NCBI RefSeq assembly: GCF_029784135.1
Contig: NC_073746.1
Span: 296,322,089 to 296,386,088, forward strand
Direction of reading: 5' to 3'
DNA from: Toxorhynchites rutilus septentrionalis
Lineage: Eukaryota > Arthropoda > Insecta > Diptera > Culicidae
DNA length: 64,000 nt
The position numbers and the translations under genes are program-made. Positions 10,829 through 20,929 of this stretch are shown piece by piece (the first letter of the stretch is position 1; each line of letters opens with the position of its first letter). The notes under the pieces were generated by a model, which was not told the origin of the DNA, ran no database searches, and saw only the letters and a program-made list of their open reading frames with translations.

Positions 10829-12093
10829 GTTAGTTCTCTTATCGTGTTTGCCTCCTGTTCTTGCTCCGGTACGGGCTGGAGGTTGCCCGCCGGGGGTCCT
10901 AAGTTTCCCGCGACGCGCACAAAATGTGTGGCCCGGTGCGGATTGTTGTTTCCGCGCTGTCCCCTAAAGTTTTGATTTCTTGAATAATTTGCTTGGTTAT
11001 TTTGGTGGCTGGGTGTTTGGCGATTGAAATTCTGCCTTTGTTGCCCAAAATTTTGTCGATAATTTCCTGCTTGATTGAAATTATGTTGCCCATAATTCTG
11101 ACGATAATTTCCTCTTTGGCTGAAATTATGCTGGTTTCGGCCTCTATTAGCGAAACTAGTATTCGGGTGACGATAATTATTACCGGGATTTCTGTTTTGA
11201 TTTGACCCCGAATAGGTGAATATTGATGTGCTGGGGTTATTAAAATTTTCCTCCAACGCTTTGGTCATGGCGTCGGAGTAAGAGTTAAAAGATCCAGCCC
11301 TTATTATAAGGGAGGTTTTTTCGTTTCTTAACCCTGCAGCCAAAAATTTTATGCCTTCTTTTGTTGCCATTGCTGTAGCAACTTTAGACGGGATCTCTTT
11401 CGCAATGTAGGCAGTTTCGAGATTAAATACTAATTTTTCTAGTTCTAAACAGAATGATTCGATGTTACCGTTTTGCTTGAGGTTAGCCATTTTTGCTAAC
11501 ACTTGTTCTGGTGGACATGTGGTGATTTTACTTTTTATTGTTTTAATAATATCACTTACGGATTGAGGCGTCTCGGCGAAAGCATTTCTCGCCTTGCCCT
11601 CTAATTTGGTTAAAACGACATTAATTATTGTGGCCTTGTTTTCTGCCGTTTCTAACGTCTTAACTAGATTCAATGCGTCGGTGAAGGCCTTTAATTTATC
11701 CACGTTTCCATCGAATTGTGGTACAATCGAGGATGTGGTTTTGATTATTTCTAAAATATTTGCCATTTTTGCTCTCTTGGCTACTGTAATCGCGAATAAT
11801 ATGGCTAGGGACGCTTCCCTGAAAGATCGTGGTTTACCCCTTTCAATTGTAATTTTGATTGAGTTTAGTAAAGAATTTGCTTTTTCGACTTTTTTGACTA
11901 TGTCGGTGTTATAGTTAGTGTCGAGAAAGTTTGATGCTAGTTTCCTTATGTATCTCACTAGCGTTTCGGCTTCGAAAAGACGCTTTTGTAAAGTGGACTT
12001 CCTCAAGTTTTTGACGTGTTCGTTATTAATTATCAAATAAATCTGCTCCAATTTATGCAAATTTGATTGGATGCGGCTAGTGATTTCCTCCAT
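10810..12093 (-). CDS. gag: Element A Gag
   Basis: A 427-codon frame with ATG at 12093, upstream of pol on the minus strand. The N-terminal two thirds are helical and resemble a Gypsy capsid in character. The C-terminal third is low-complexity, rich in Asn, Gln, Arg and Gly, with repeats of the type NYRQN and GQHNF. No CCHC zinc knuckle is visible, so RNA binding may rest on this basic RG/NQ tail. The frame ends at 10810, inside the start of pol. Identification rests on position, size and composition, since no invariant motif exists. Confidence 0.88.
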   Translation of the reverse strand: MEEITSRIQSNLHKLEQIYLIINNEHVKNLRKSTLQKRLFEAETLVRYIRKLASNFLDTNYNTDIVKKVEKANSLLNSIKITIERGKPRSFREASLAILFAITVAKRAKMANILEIIKTTSSIVPQFDGNVDKLKAFTDALNLVKTLETAENKATIINVVLTKLEGKARNAFAETPQSVSDIIKTIKSKITTCPPEQVLAKMANLKQNGNIESFCLELEKLVFNLETAYIAKEIPSKVATAMATKEGIKFLAAGLRNEKTSLIIRAGSFNSYSDAMTKALEENFNNPSTSIFTYSGSNQNRNPGNNYRHPNTSFANRGRNQHNFSQRGNYRQNYGQHNFNQAGNYRQNFGQQRQNFNRQTPSHQNNQANYSRNQNFRGQRGNNNPHRATHFVRVAGNLGPPAGNLQPVPEQEQEANTIRELTCQNNQ

Positions 12094-12142
12094 TCAAGAA
12101 AGGAAAATGCTTGTTTTTGTTGTTAGGTTTTATTCGGTTTAT

Positions 12143-12379
12143 CTATACATTGTCAGATACTGCTGCGTGAGCCTTAACTGCTTTCATGGCATGTTTATTC
12201 ATGCATCCCTGGTAGGCTTTGTATGTTTTTGCTACTAGTAATAGTATAGTTATTGCCAATATGACGCAAATGATGGCTCCTTGGGCCTCGTGGACAGTGC
12301 TATGATTGTCAAGGTGATTAAGTATTTGGACTTGCGCGTCGCCCGTGTTAGCGACTGGTTTTGTACTAAATAGTCCCAT
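12143..12379 (-). CDS. Small transmembrane ORF upstream of gag (element A)
   Basis: A 78-codon frame from ATG at 12379 in the leader, 49 bp upstream of gag on the minus strand. It starts MGLFSTKP, has a polar stretch, then a strongly hydrophobic segment (IICVILAITILLLVA, about residues 36-50), then a basic tail (KTYKAYQ, later HAMKAVKAH). This suggests a single-pass membrane microprotein. Fragment W at 41.1 kb, from a different LTR element, has an ORF in the same leader position starting MGWFSS with a hydrophobic core. Small ORFs in the leader are known for 412-type elements; their role is not established. The MG start could also be an N-myristoylation signal. Function is unknown to me. Confidence 0.6.
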   Translation of the reverse strand: MGLFSTKPVANTGDAQVQILNHLDNHSTVHEAQGAIICVILAITILLLVAKTYKAYQGCMNKHAMKAVKAHAAVSDNV

Positions 12380-13180
12380 TTGAATTACTACTAATGCACC
12401 AATTAAGCCAGAAAGAATGTATATACTTAAAAAAAATTTTATTTTTTTTTTTTCTTCTTGGTCCCTTACTACAACCTAAATCTGTTTCACTTTCACTTAA
12501 TTTGTTTTTAATTATATTTTTAATCAGGTTTGACTTACGCTGCGTTATTCCGTCGTTGTCCTCTTCATGGTGCGGTTTTCCGGGGGAAGTCGATTACGGG
12601 GGAGGGTGGCTGCCAATCGCCACTAGCGCCTATATCCGGCTTGGTCACCGGATGGGATCCTCAATCGCTCGGGCTGCTATCACCGGTCTACGTCTTCTGC
12701 TGCTGCTTGGGGTCTCCTTTGTTTTTCCGTTTGTTATCGCTTTGCGATATTCACTGCACACACACAGTCTAGCATGTCTTTGCTATTATTATCACGACAT
12801 CATTTTTCGCGACAATTCCTTGGTGTCTCTAGTGCACTTGAACTTGGCACCACTTTTTGCGGCAATTTAACTGATTGCTCGCTTCATTCACTTGCAAAAT
12901 AATACTGTCATTTTTTTTTTTTGGTTTCTGGTTATGTGTAAAAGCCACACCGCTTGTTAGTCACTTCACTTGTTTCGAACAACACATTTATTTCCCCTTT
13001 TTTTTTTCTTCAGGCACGGATTTGTTCTTTTTGATTGCCACTTTGGTGCGTTATTTTCGGCGCTTCGGCTGGGGGAGCGCTTCCGTGTTGCCACTAAAAC
13101 TCTGGTGTTTTTTTTTTCACTGTATTCATTTCAATAAACTCACTGTTGCAGCGTCCGATCGCTGATCTACGGTCGCCATA
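12380..13180 (-). other. Element A leader and primer-binding site
   Basis: Untranslated leader, pyrimidine-rich on the plus strand and so purine-rich in the RNA sense. The primer site on the minus strand begins TGGCGACCGTAGATC at 13178, two bases inside the 5' LTR. Its first ten bases equal those of element B and match the tRNA-Arg type of mdg1/412 elements as I know them. I see no further gene. Confidence 0.8.
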
Positions 13181-13703
13181 TGAAAGTGTGGGTTTTAACT
13201 GGGATGTATGAACGAGTTCCTCAATTTGGGGATGTGATACAGAGTGAAAGTAACAGAAAACTACGCAACGTTTTACGTCAAGCTTACGTCTCGGACTGGC
13301 TGTCGAGCAGAGTCCGGGTCGTCATTTTATTCCGATTTCTGTTTCCTGCTTTCTTAACTTATCTTACATAACTTACAGTCTAAAATCAGACTCTCGAGGG
13401 AAAGAACTAAAACGCCTAACATGTGTCGCAAACGGAATTGTAAATAAGGAAAAAGACGTTACACAGCAGGGCGCTGCCGATGTTTAACATTTATGGCTAG
13501 CAGCCGTGCGGAAACATAAACACGTGGTGTTACAGCATAATGTGTTTTGCGTTTATGGCTTAATGAATAACAAAACAGAACCGTCGGTCGCTAAAGCGTT
13601 CTCGTGAGAATTTAGTGCGTTTAGCGACCTTGAGCGTTTTACGTTATTTTGGGTTTGATGCATTTAATGTTTACCGGATGGGTGGCCTAAAGGTCATATT
13701 ACA
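13181..13703 (-). repeat. 5' LTR of element A
   Basis: Copy of 6259-6781 with about three substitutions, followed on the plus strand by the GTGTTA duplication at 13704-13709. As the upstream LTR of a minus-strand element it should carry the promoter. Confidence 0.93.
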
Positions 13704-14107
13704 GTGTTAATCAGAGAAACTAGTTTTCCCTGGATTTTGAATGATCCGTCCGAGCGAAGCTTGTGTACTACTTTTTGGATTGGGATTTTCCGTGGTTTAC
13801 CTTGTTGCGTGCGTGGCGCCTCTGAATTTAACAACTGTAACTTCACTAAATTGCAGGGCCCGAAATCTTCGAAGGTGAAAAATGAAGACCGACTCTACTC
13901 CCAGTAGCTTCGCTTCGTCTATAACTGCTTCGGCAGTCGCCGACAACAAAAAATGACTTGTGTTAACGGCCAGGGACCTTTTTCCCTGGACTTATGCTAA
14001 TTGTAATTTTGGTTCAGCTCCTCCTCTCTGGAGCCACCAATGTTATCGTCCAGGGACCTTTTTCCCAGTTAGTCAAAGGATTTGTTTCCCAGTTAGTCAA
14101 AGCAAAG
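13704..14107. repeat. H leader-like sequence before DD37E copy 4
   Basis: H sequence unlike that in units 2, 3 and 5: after tggattttga it switches to atgatccgtccgagcgaag. It recurs at 18657-19025 and, diverged, at 26.7 kb. On the minus strand TGGTGGCTCC at 14039-14030 lies just inside a TG boundary (14041), which could be a primer site and LTR end of H. A short palindrome, CCAGGGA...TCCCTGG, lies near 13970. The phrase TTTCCCAGTTAGTCAAAG occurs twice just before the transposase ATG. Any retroelement assignment is tentative. Confidence 0.5.
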
Positions 14108-15037
14108 ATGGCGTCGAAACAGCACGTGCTCCGCGAACGCATTGTACGGTTCTACGAAACGCATTTCCAGCAAGGAAAAAAGTTCACGGTGGCACATTTT
14201 AAGGAAGAAAATGTACCTGTCAGTACGGTATATCGTATCCTGGGTTCCCTGAACGTAGAGCGGACGGTCGGAAGTGGTCCTCCGGTGACGAGAATGTCGA
14301 AGCAGAGGAAGACATCGTTAAAGAAGCTGTTTGACAACAAGGACGCAACCAGCCTGCGTGACGCCGGTCGGAAATATGGCTGCTCCCACGTATTGATTCA
14401 TCGGACCCTCACGATGGAAGAAATCGTCTGCAGGAAGAAGACGAGGTCGCCGGAGTACACGGAGGAGCAGATTGAGTCGGTTAAATCACAGTGTCGGTGG
14501 ATGACCAAAAAATACCGCGGGACGTCTTTCGTTCTGGACGACGAAAGCTATTTTCCGCTGTCCAAAACACATATTCCAGAAAATGATAATTACTACTCCA
14601 GCGACAAGTCATCCACACCGCCTGAAGTGAAATACAAGTTCAAGCACAAGTTTGAAAAAAAGGTTATGTTGTACATCGCCATTTCCGACCGGGGCATTTC
14701 AAAGCCTTGGTTTAAGCCGAGCGGTCTGGTAATCAACCAACAAATCTATCGAGAAGAGTGCCTCGATAAAATCCTGCTGCCGTTCCTGAACGAGCATCAC
14801 GCGGATGGGAAGTACGTCTTCTGGCCGGACAAGGCGTCTTCCCATTACGCCAAGAAGACGCTGGCGTATCTTGAGGAGAAAAAGATACCGTTCTTGCCGA
14901 AAGATCGCAACCCAACAAACTTGCCCCAGTGCCGCCCAATAGAGGATTTCTTTGGCTCACTCAGTGCCCTAGTGTATAAAAACAATTGGAGGGCCAGGGT
15001 TTTATGGGAAACCGTGTCGCGTAATTCATTAGAATAG
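14108..15037 (+). CDS. DD37E Tc1/mariner transposase, copy 4 (intact ORF)
   Basis: An open 309-codon frame from ATG at 14108, predicted to encode a cut-and-paste transposase. Residues 1-110 form the paired helix-turn-helix DNA-binding part (the linker reads GSGPPV, not GRP). Catalytic residues are Asp145 (LDDES), Asp241 (WPDKAS) and Glu279 (RPIED), with exactly 37 residues between the last two. It ends 30 residues after Glu279, short for the superfamily. Only about 25 bp of the element's own 5' leader remains before H sequence, so the 5' terminal inverted repeat is missing and this copy should not move by itself. The translation is identical to that at 19026-19955. I chose the ATG because it matches copy 1 and starts the conserved region. 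Confidence 0.92.
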   Translation: MASKQHVLRERIVRFYETHFQQGKKFTVAHFKEENVPVSTVYRILGSLNVERTVGSGPPVTRMSKQRKTSLKKLFDNKDATSLRDAGRKYGCSHVLIHRTLTMEEIVCRKKTRSPEYTEEQIESVKSQCRWMTKKYRGTSFVLDDESYFPLSKTHIPENDNYYSSDKSSTPPEVKYKFKHKFEKKVMLYIAISDRGISKPWFKPSGLVINQQIYREECLDKILLPFLNEHHADGKYVFWPDKASSHYAKKTLAYLEEKKIPFLPKDRNPTNLPQCRPIEDFFGSLSALVYKNNWRARVLWETVSRNSLE

Positions 15038-16018
15038 AATTAGGTTTTGTTTTGGTTTCGGTTTATTGTTTATTGGTTTATCGGACATGATGTAATAGTG
15101 CATTCATACCGCTAGCGCATGTTGCTAGTTTTTATGGGTGAATATTAATTTGTATTTTGTGAGTTTTCGAATGGATTTTGGAAAGGGATTTGAAATCATA
15201 CTACAGTAGTTTTTTGCTAAGCAAGAATCCCGAGTTTATATACCTGAAATCCTTACCCAATCTAAGTTTGTGAGGGAGAGCAAAGATCTCCCTCCACTAC
15301 TCAGCCAACCGAGACCGTGTCGGCTTATCTGCCTAATTCTATCCGCCTATCTGTGCGGTTCTTCGCCCTCACTAGAGGGTCCAATAAATTTTCACTACCT
15401 AACTATAGCCGGCAAAACATCTAATCTCTACGCCACCCACGTAGGAACTTAAATAAACATTCTGGCTTACACACCTTTTCCTTCTTCGGCCCTTCGCACG
15501 TTTTATTATGATAAGGGACAAACCTAAACTTGGCTTATTGCCGTCAATAAAATATTTATTCCTTCGTCTGGCGCACTATCGACGCTGCATATGATCCATA
15601 CAGAGGATCATGCAGGTCTCGTAAACATTTCTTGTTTGTTTCCTACTCTTTCTCTTCGCATTTATGCGATAAAGATCGAGGCCTATACAAACTGTTGGAA
15701 GCTATACAAAACAAAGAAAAGGAAGGAAAAAGAGTGAATCACATGGCCGCATCTGGCATTGATGATTTTATTTTTCAAGTGCACATTGTGCTATAAATTT
15801 CTTATGCGCTTGTTTGCGCTATAAATTTCTTATGCGCTTGTTTGCGCTTCAATAACATTGCCGACCCTGCTATCTGGGTCCGTAACTGCCACAAAAATGT
15901 ACTGTAGACTATCATCTATAGCTACTGAGCTTTCTATTAGATGAAAATAATATACTCAACACCTCTTGTTTGTATTGGTTTGTTATTGAAACGGAATGAA
16001 ACATGAAGGATAAATAGT
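15038..16018. repeat. DD37E 3' end and H sequence after copy 4
   Basis: The DD37E 3' untranslated end runs to about 15205 (catactacag), then H follows. Compared with units 2, 3 and 5 it lacks tgacc in tctctgaccttcgc and has a short tandem duplication of ttatgcgcttgtttgcgct (about 15797-15848). The first change is shared with copy 6 (20.57 kb), the second is private. H stops at 16018 inside the phrase ggataaatag. Confidence 0.75.
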
Positions 16019-16354
16019 TTTCTATTACTATTAATTAAGTTATACTTATATTCAAAAGAACTTTATTTATTTCTCGTCGCTCCACGCGGCCGTCCGCGTC
16101 GAGTGTCATACAAGAACTCTTTTAATCCTAGTTACAAAAGTCTTAAGCTAACTTAGCCAACAGTTTGTGGAGAGTTTCATTGGGAGGAGCCAAGTCGATT
16201 TCAAAGGGGAATAGCCAATCAATCGAATGCAGTGTTCGATGTGAATGGTGTCAAGAAATAGAATTGCTTACTGCGCTCATAAGCGCGCATATCGATTTCA
16301 TGAGAAATCGTAAAGTGTCACGACGACTTTGTGTACGGTCGCGTATTTAATCAG
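16019..16354. other. Unidentified segment between H copies
   Basis: AT-rich at first (ctttatttatttctcg), then mixed. The layout loosely resembles the LTRs of the Gypsy elements here, but I cannot align it to any. No coding frame is supported. Confidence 0.35.
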
Positions 16355-16663
16355 AATAGAACTGGGTTTGTTTTGGTTTCTGGTTTATTGCCTTTAGCTG
16401 CGCGCGACATGATGTAAGGGTGCATTCATATCGCCCGCGCATGTTGACTTGTTTACATGGACGAATGTGGGAGAAAAACAATTAACGAAATAATGCAGTT
16501 GCGCTTGAGGAATGTTTCGTGGGAATCGTAAATTGAAGTGACCACGCATGAGTCATTTATTTTGAAACAATCAATTGCTTATGAGGAGAAGATAATGAGA
16601 TAATTTGTATATTGGGAGTTTTAAGATGGACTTTGGAACGGGGTTTGAAATCATACTACAATA
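16355..16663 (+). mobile_element. 3' end of a divergent DD37E element
   Basis: Aligns to the post-stop part of the DD37E copies: gaactgggtttgttttggtttctggtttattg, gacatgatgtaa, then tttgaaatcatactaca at the end. Similarity is well below that between the six main copies, and it carries an internal stretch of about 130 bp absent from them. It therefore represents an older or different DD37E subfamily that joins unit 5 exactly at its terminal sequence. Confidence 0.7.
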
Positions 16664-18526
16664 GTGTTCGTGGGTGTTAATCAGAGAAACTAGTTTTCCC
16701 TGGATTTTGATAATTATTCTCTTATGCGCTAAGCCCCTATTACGGGAAATACAGTACGGTATATCGTATCCTGGGTTCCCTGAACGTAGAGCGGAAGGTC
16801 GGAAATGGTCATCCGGTGACGATAATGACGAAGCGGAGGAAGACATCGTTAAAGAAGCTGTTTGACAACAAGGACGCAACCAGCCTGCGTGACGCCGGTC
16901 GGAAATATGGCTGCTCCCACGTATTGATTCATCGGACCCTCACGATGGAAGGAATCGTCTGCAGGAAGAAGACGAGGTCGCCGAAGTACACGGAGGAGCA
17001 GATTGAGTCGGTTAAATCACAGTGTCAGTGGATGACCAAAAAATACCGCGAGACGTCTTTCGTTCTGGACGACGAAAGCTATTTTCCGCTGTCCAAAACG
17101 CATATTCCAGAAAATGATAATTACTACTCCAGCGACAAGTCATCCACACCGCCTGAGGTGAAATACAAGTTCAAGCACAAGTTTGAAAAAAAAGTTATGT
17201 TGTACATCGCCATTTCCGACCGGGGCATTTCAAAGCCTTGGTTTAAGCCGAGCGGTCTGGTAATCAACCAACAAATCTATCGAGAAGAGTGCCTCGATAA
17301 AATCCTGCTGCCGTTCCTGAACGAGCATCACGCGGATGGGAAGTACGTCTTCTGGCCGGACAAGGCGTCTTCCCATTACGCCAAGAAGACGCTGGCGTAT
17401 CTTGAGGAGAAAAAGATACCGTTCTTGCCGAAAGATCGCAACCCAACAAACTTGCCCCAGTGCCGCCCAATAGAGGATTTCTTTGGCTCACTCAGTGCCC
17501 TAGTGTATAAAAACAATTGGAGGGCCAGGGTTTCATGGGAAACCGTGTCGCGTAATTCATTAGAATAGAATTAGGTTTTGTTTTGGTTTCGGTTTATTGT
17601 TTATTGGTTTATCGGACATGATGTAATAGTGCATTCATACCGCAAGCGCATGTTGCTAGTTTTTATGGGTGAATATTAATTTGTATTTTGTGAGTTTTCG
17701 AATGGATTTTGGAAAGGGATTTGAAATCATACTACAGTAGTTTTTTTTGCTAAGCAAGAATCCCGAGTTTATATACCCGAAATCCTTACCCAGTCTAAGT
17801 TTGTGAGGGAGAGCAAAGATCTCCCTCCACTACTCAGCCAACCGAGACCGTGTCGGCTTATCTGCCTAATTCTATCCGCCTATCTGTGCGGTTCTTCGCC
17901 CTCACTAGAGGGTCCAATACATTTTCACTACCTAACTATAGCCGGCAAAACATCTAATCTCTACGCCACCCACGTAGGAACTTAAATAAACATTCTGGCT
18001 TACACACCTTTCCCTTCTTCGGCCCTTCGCACGTTTTATTATGATAAGGGACAAACCTAAACTTGGCTTATTGCCGTCAATAAAATATTTATACCTTCGT
18101 CTGGCGCACTATCGACGCTGCATGTGATCCATACAGAGGATCATGCAGGTCTCGTAAATATTTCTTGTTTGTTTCCTACTCTTTCTCTGACCTTCGCATT
18201 TATGCGATAAAGATCGAGACCTATACAAACTGTTGGAAGCTATACAAAACAAAGAAAAGGAAGGAAAAAGAGTGAATCACATGGCCGCATCTGGCATTGA
18301 TGATTTTATTTTTCAAGTGCACATTGTGCTATAAATTTCTAATGCGCTTGTTTGCGCTTCAATAACATTGCCGACCCTGCTATCTGGGTCCGTAACTGCC
18401 ACAAAAATGTACTGTAGACTATCATCTATAGCTACTGAGATTTCTATTAGATGAAAATAATATACTCAACACCTCTTGTTTGTATTGGTTTGTTATTGAA
18501 ACGGAATGAAACATGAAGGATAAATA
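16664..18526. repeat. Amplified H + DD37E unit (unit 5)
   Basis: Same unit as 1993-3869, with the identical truncation junction. Small differences such as a longer T-run (gtttttttt near 17740) and acattttcact for aaatgttcact mark its H part as closer to copies 4 and 6, while its transposase is closest to copy 2. This suggests gene conversion or exchange between units. Confidence 0.85.
16752..17568 (+). pseudogene. DD37E transposase, copy 5 (5'-truncated)
   Basis: Sister of copy 2, with the same truncation at about codon 39 and the same GHP, SPKYTEE and SQCQW changes; it runs open to the stop at 17566-17568. One private change (YRETSF for YRGTSF) lies just before the first catalytic Asp. All catalytic motifs remain, but there is no start codon and no 5' end. 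Confidence 0.85.
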
Positions 18527-19025
18527 GTGTTCGTGGGTGTTAATCAGAGAAACTAGTTTTCCCTGGATTTTGATAATTATTCTCTTATGCGCTAAGCCCC
18601 TATTACGGGAAATCTCGACTAGGGTAGACGCAAAACTTTGGAATCCGACTGCTCCAGAATGATCCGTCCGAGCGAAGCTTGTGTACTACTTTTTGGATTG
18701 GGATTTTCCGTGGTTTACCTTGTTGCGTGCGTGGCGCCTCTGAATTTAACAACTGTAACTTCACTAAATTGCAGGGCCCGAAATCTTCGAAGGTGAAAAA
18801 TGAAGACCGACTCTACTCCCAGTAGCTTCGCTTCGTCTATAACTGCTTCGGCAGTCGCCGACAACAAAAAATGACTTGTGTTAACGGCCAGGGACCTTTT
18901 TCCCTGGACTTATGCTAATTGTAATTTTGGTTCAGCTCCTCCTCTCTGGAGCCACCAATGTTATCGTCCAGGGACCTTTTTCCCAGTTAGTCAAAGGATT
19001 TGTTTCCCAGTTAGTCAAAGCAAAG
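18527..19025. repeat. H junction and leader before DD37E copy 6
   Basis: The start repeats unit sequence (gtgttcgtgggtgttaatc ... attacggga), then at about 18613 switches to ctcgactagggtagacg and joins the alternative H leader shared with 13740-14107. It therefore shows both H arrangements joined, with more of the leader than copy 4 retains. Confidence 0.7.
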
Positions 19026-19955
19026 ATGGCGTCGAAACAGCACGTGCTCCGCGAACGCATTGTACGGTTCTACGAAACGCATTTCCAGCAAGGAAAAAAG
19101 TTCACGGTGGCACATTTTAAGGAAGAAAATGTACCTGTCAGTACGGTATATCGTATCCTGGGTTCCCTGAACGTAGAGCGGACGGTCGGAAGTGGTCCTC
19201 CGGTGACGAGAATGTCGAAGCAGAGGAAGACATCGTTAAAGAAGCTGTTTGACAACAAGGACGCAACCAGCCTGCGTGACGCCGGTCGGAAATATGGCTG
19301 CTCCCACGTATTGATTCATCGGACCCTCACGATGGAAGAAATCGTCTGCAGGAAGAAGACGAGGTCGCCGGAGTACACGGAGGAGCAGATTGAGTCGGTT
19401 AAATCACAGTGTCGGTGGATGACCAAAAAATACCGCGGGACGTCTTTCGTTCTGGACGACGAAAGCTATTTTCCGCTGTCCAAAACACATATTCCAGAAA
19501 ATGATAATTACTACTCCAGCGACAAGTCATCCACACCGCCTGAAGTGAAATACAAGTTCAAGCACAAGTTTGAAAAAAAGGTTATGTTGTACATCGCCAT
19601 TTCCGACCGGGGCATTTCAAAGCCTTGGTTTAAGCCGAGCGGTCTGGTAATCAACCAACAAATCTATCGAGAAGAGTGCCTCGATAAAATCCTGCTGCCG
19701 TTCCTGAACGAGCATCACGCGGATGGGAAGTACGTCTTCTGGCCGGACAAGGCGTCTTCCCATTACGCCAAGAAGACGCTGGCGTATCTTGAGGAGAAAA
19801 AGATACCGTTCTTGCCGAAAGATCGCAACCCAACAAACTTGCCCCAGTGCCGCCCAATAGAGGATTTCTTTGGCTCACTCAGTGCCCTAGTGTATAAAAA
19901 CAATTGGAGGGCCAGGGTTTTATGGGAAACCGTGTCGCGTAATTCATTAGAATAG
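19026..19955 (+). CDS. DD37E Tc1/mariner transposase, copy 6 (intact ORF)
   Basis: A 309-codon frame whose translation is identical to copy 4 (14108-15037), with the same catalytic Asp145, Asp241 and Glu279 and the same missing 5' end. The surrounding 5' and 3' H sequence also matches copy 4 almost base for base, so the pair arose by duplication of a block of at least 2 kb, not by two transpositions. If expressed it could act on elements elsewhere that keep both ends. I see no dedicated promoter. Confidence 0.92.
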   Translation: MASKQHVLRERIVRFYETHFQQGKKFTVAHFKEENVPVSTVYRILGSLNVERTVGSGPPVTRMSKQRKTSLKKLFDNKDATSLRDAGRKYGCSHVLIHRTLTMEEIVCRKKTRSPEYTEEQIESVKSQCRWMTKKYRGTSFVLDDESYFPLSKTHIPENDNYYSSDKSSTPPEVKYKFKHKFEKKVMLYIAISDRGISKPWFKPSGLVINQQIYREECLDKILLPFLNEHHADGKYVFWPDKASSHYAKKTLAYLEEKKIPFLPKDRNPTNLPQCRPIEDFFGSLSALVYKNNWRARVLWETVSRNSLE

Positions 19956-20878
19956 AATTAGGTTTTGTTTTGGTTTCGGTTTATTGTTTATTGGTTTATC
20001 GGACATGATGTAATAGTGCATTCATACCGCTAGCGCATGTTGCTAGTTTTTATGGGTGAATATTAATTTGTATTTTGTGAGTTTTCGAATGGATTTTGGA
20101 AAGGGATTTGAAATCATACTACAGTAGTTTTTTGCTAAGCAAGAATCCCGAGTTTATATACCTGAAATCCTTACCCAATCTAAGTTTGTGAGGGAGAGCA
20201 AAGATCTCCCTCCACTACTCAGCCAACCGAGACCGTGTCGGCTTATCTGCCTAATTCTATCCGCCTATCTGTGCGGTTCTTCGCCCTCACTAGAGGGTCC
20301 AATAAATTTTCACTACCTAACTATAGCCGGCAAAACATCTAATCTCTACGCCACCCACGTAGGAACTTAAATAAACATTCTGGCTTACACACCTTTTCCT
20401 TCTTCGGCCCTTCGCACGTTTTATTATGATAAGGGACAAACCTAAACTTGGCTTATTGCCGTCAATAAAATATTTATTCCTTCGTCTGGCGCACTATCGA
20501 CGCTGCATATGATCCATACAGAGGATCATGCAGGTCTCGTAAACATTTCTTGTTTGTTTCCTACTCTTTCTCTTCGCATTTATGCGATAAAGATCGAGGC
20601 CTATACAAACTGTTGGAAGCTATACAAAACAAAGAAAAGGAAGGAAAAAGAGTGAATCACATGGCCGCATCTGGCATTGATGATTTTATTTTTCAAGTGC
20701 ACATTGTGCTATAAATTTCTTATGCGCTTGTTTGCGCTTCAATAACATTGCCGACCCTGCTATCTGGGTCCGTAACTGCCACAAAAATGTACTGTAGACT
20801 ATCATCTATAGCTACTGAGATTTCTATTAGATGAAAATAATATACTCAACACCTCTTGTTTGTATTGGTTTGTTATTG
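19956..20878. repeat. DD37E 3' end and H sequence after copy 6, cut by element C
   Basis: Continues as after copy 4 until ggtttgttattg at 20878, where element C begins. The other side resumes at 26435 with ttattgaaacgg, so TTATTG (20873-20878 and 26435-26440) is the target duplication. Confidence 0.8.
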
Positions 20879-20929
20879 TGGACACCCAGTAGTTTCTTTC
20901 GGTTATATGAAAAGACTTTCACGTACGCG

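Larger units (their letters stand above)
6259..13703 (-). mobile_element. Element A: complete Ty3/Gypsy retrotransposon, mdg1/412-like
   Basis: A full LTR element of 7445 bp with two 523-bp LTRs, an Arg-tRNA-like primer site, a small ORF, gag, pol and a polypurine tract. GTGTTA duplications flank it at 6253-6258 and 13704-13709. The LTRs differ at about three positions (near LTR base 12, cttcactt/cttaactt, cattcatgg/catttatgg), so insertion is recent. gag and pol are both open along their length, so the copy may be competent. No env frame lies between pol and the 3' LTR. The primer site and lack of env point to the mdg1/412 side of Gypsy; this lineage call is an inference. Confidence 0.95.
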
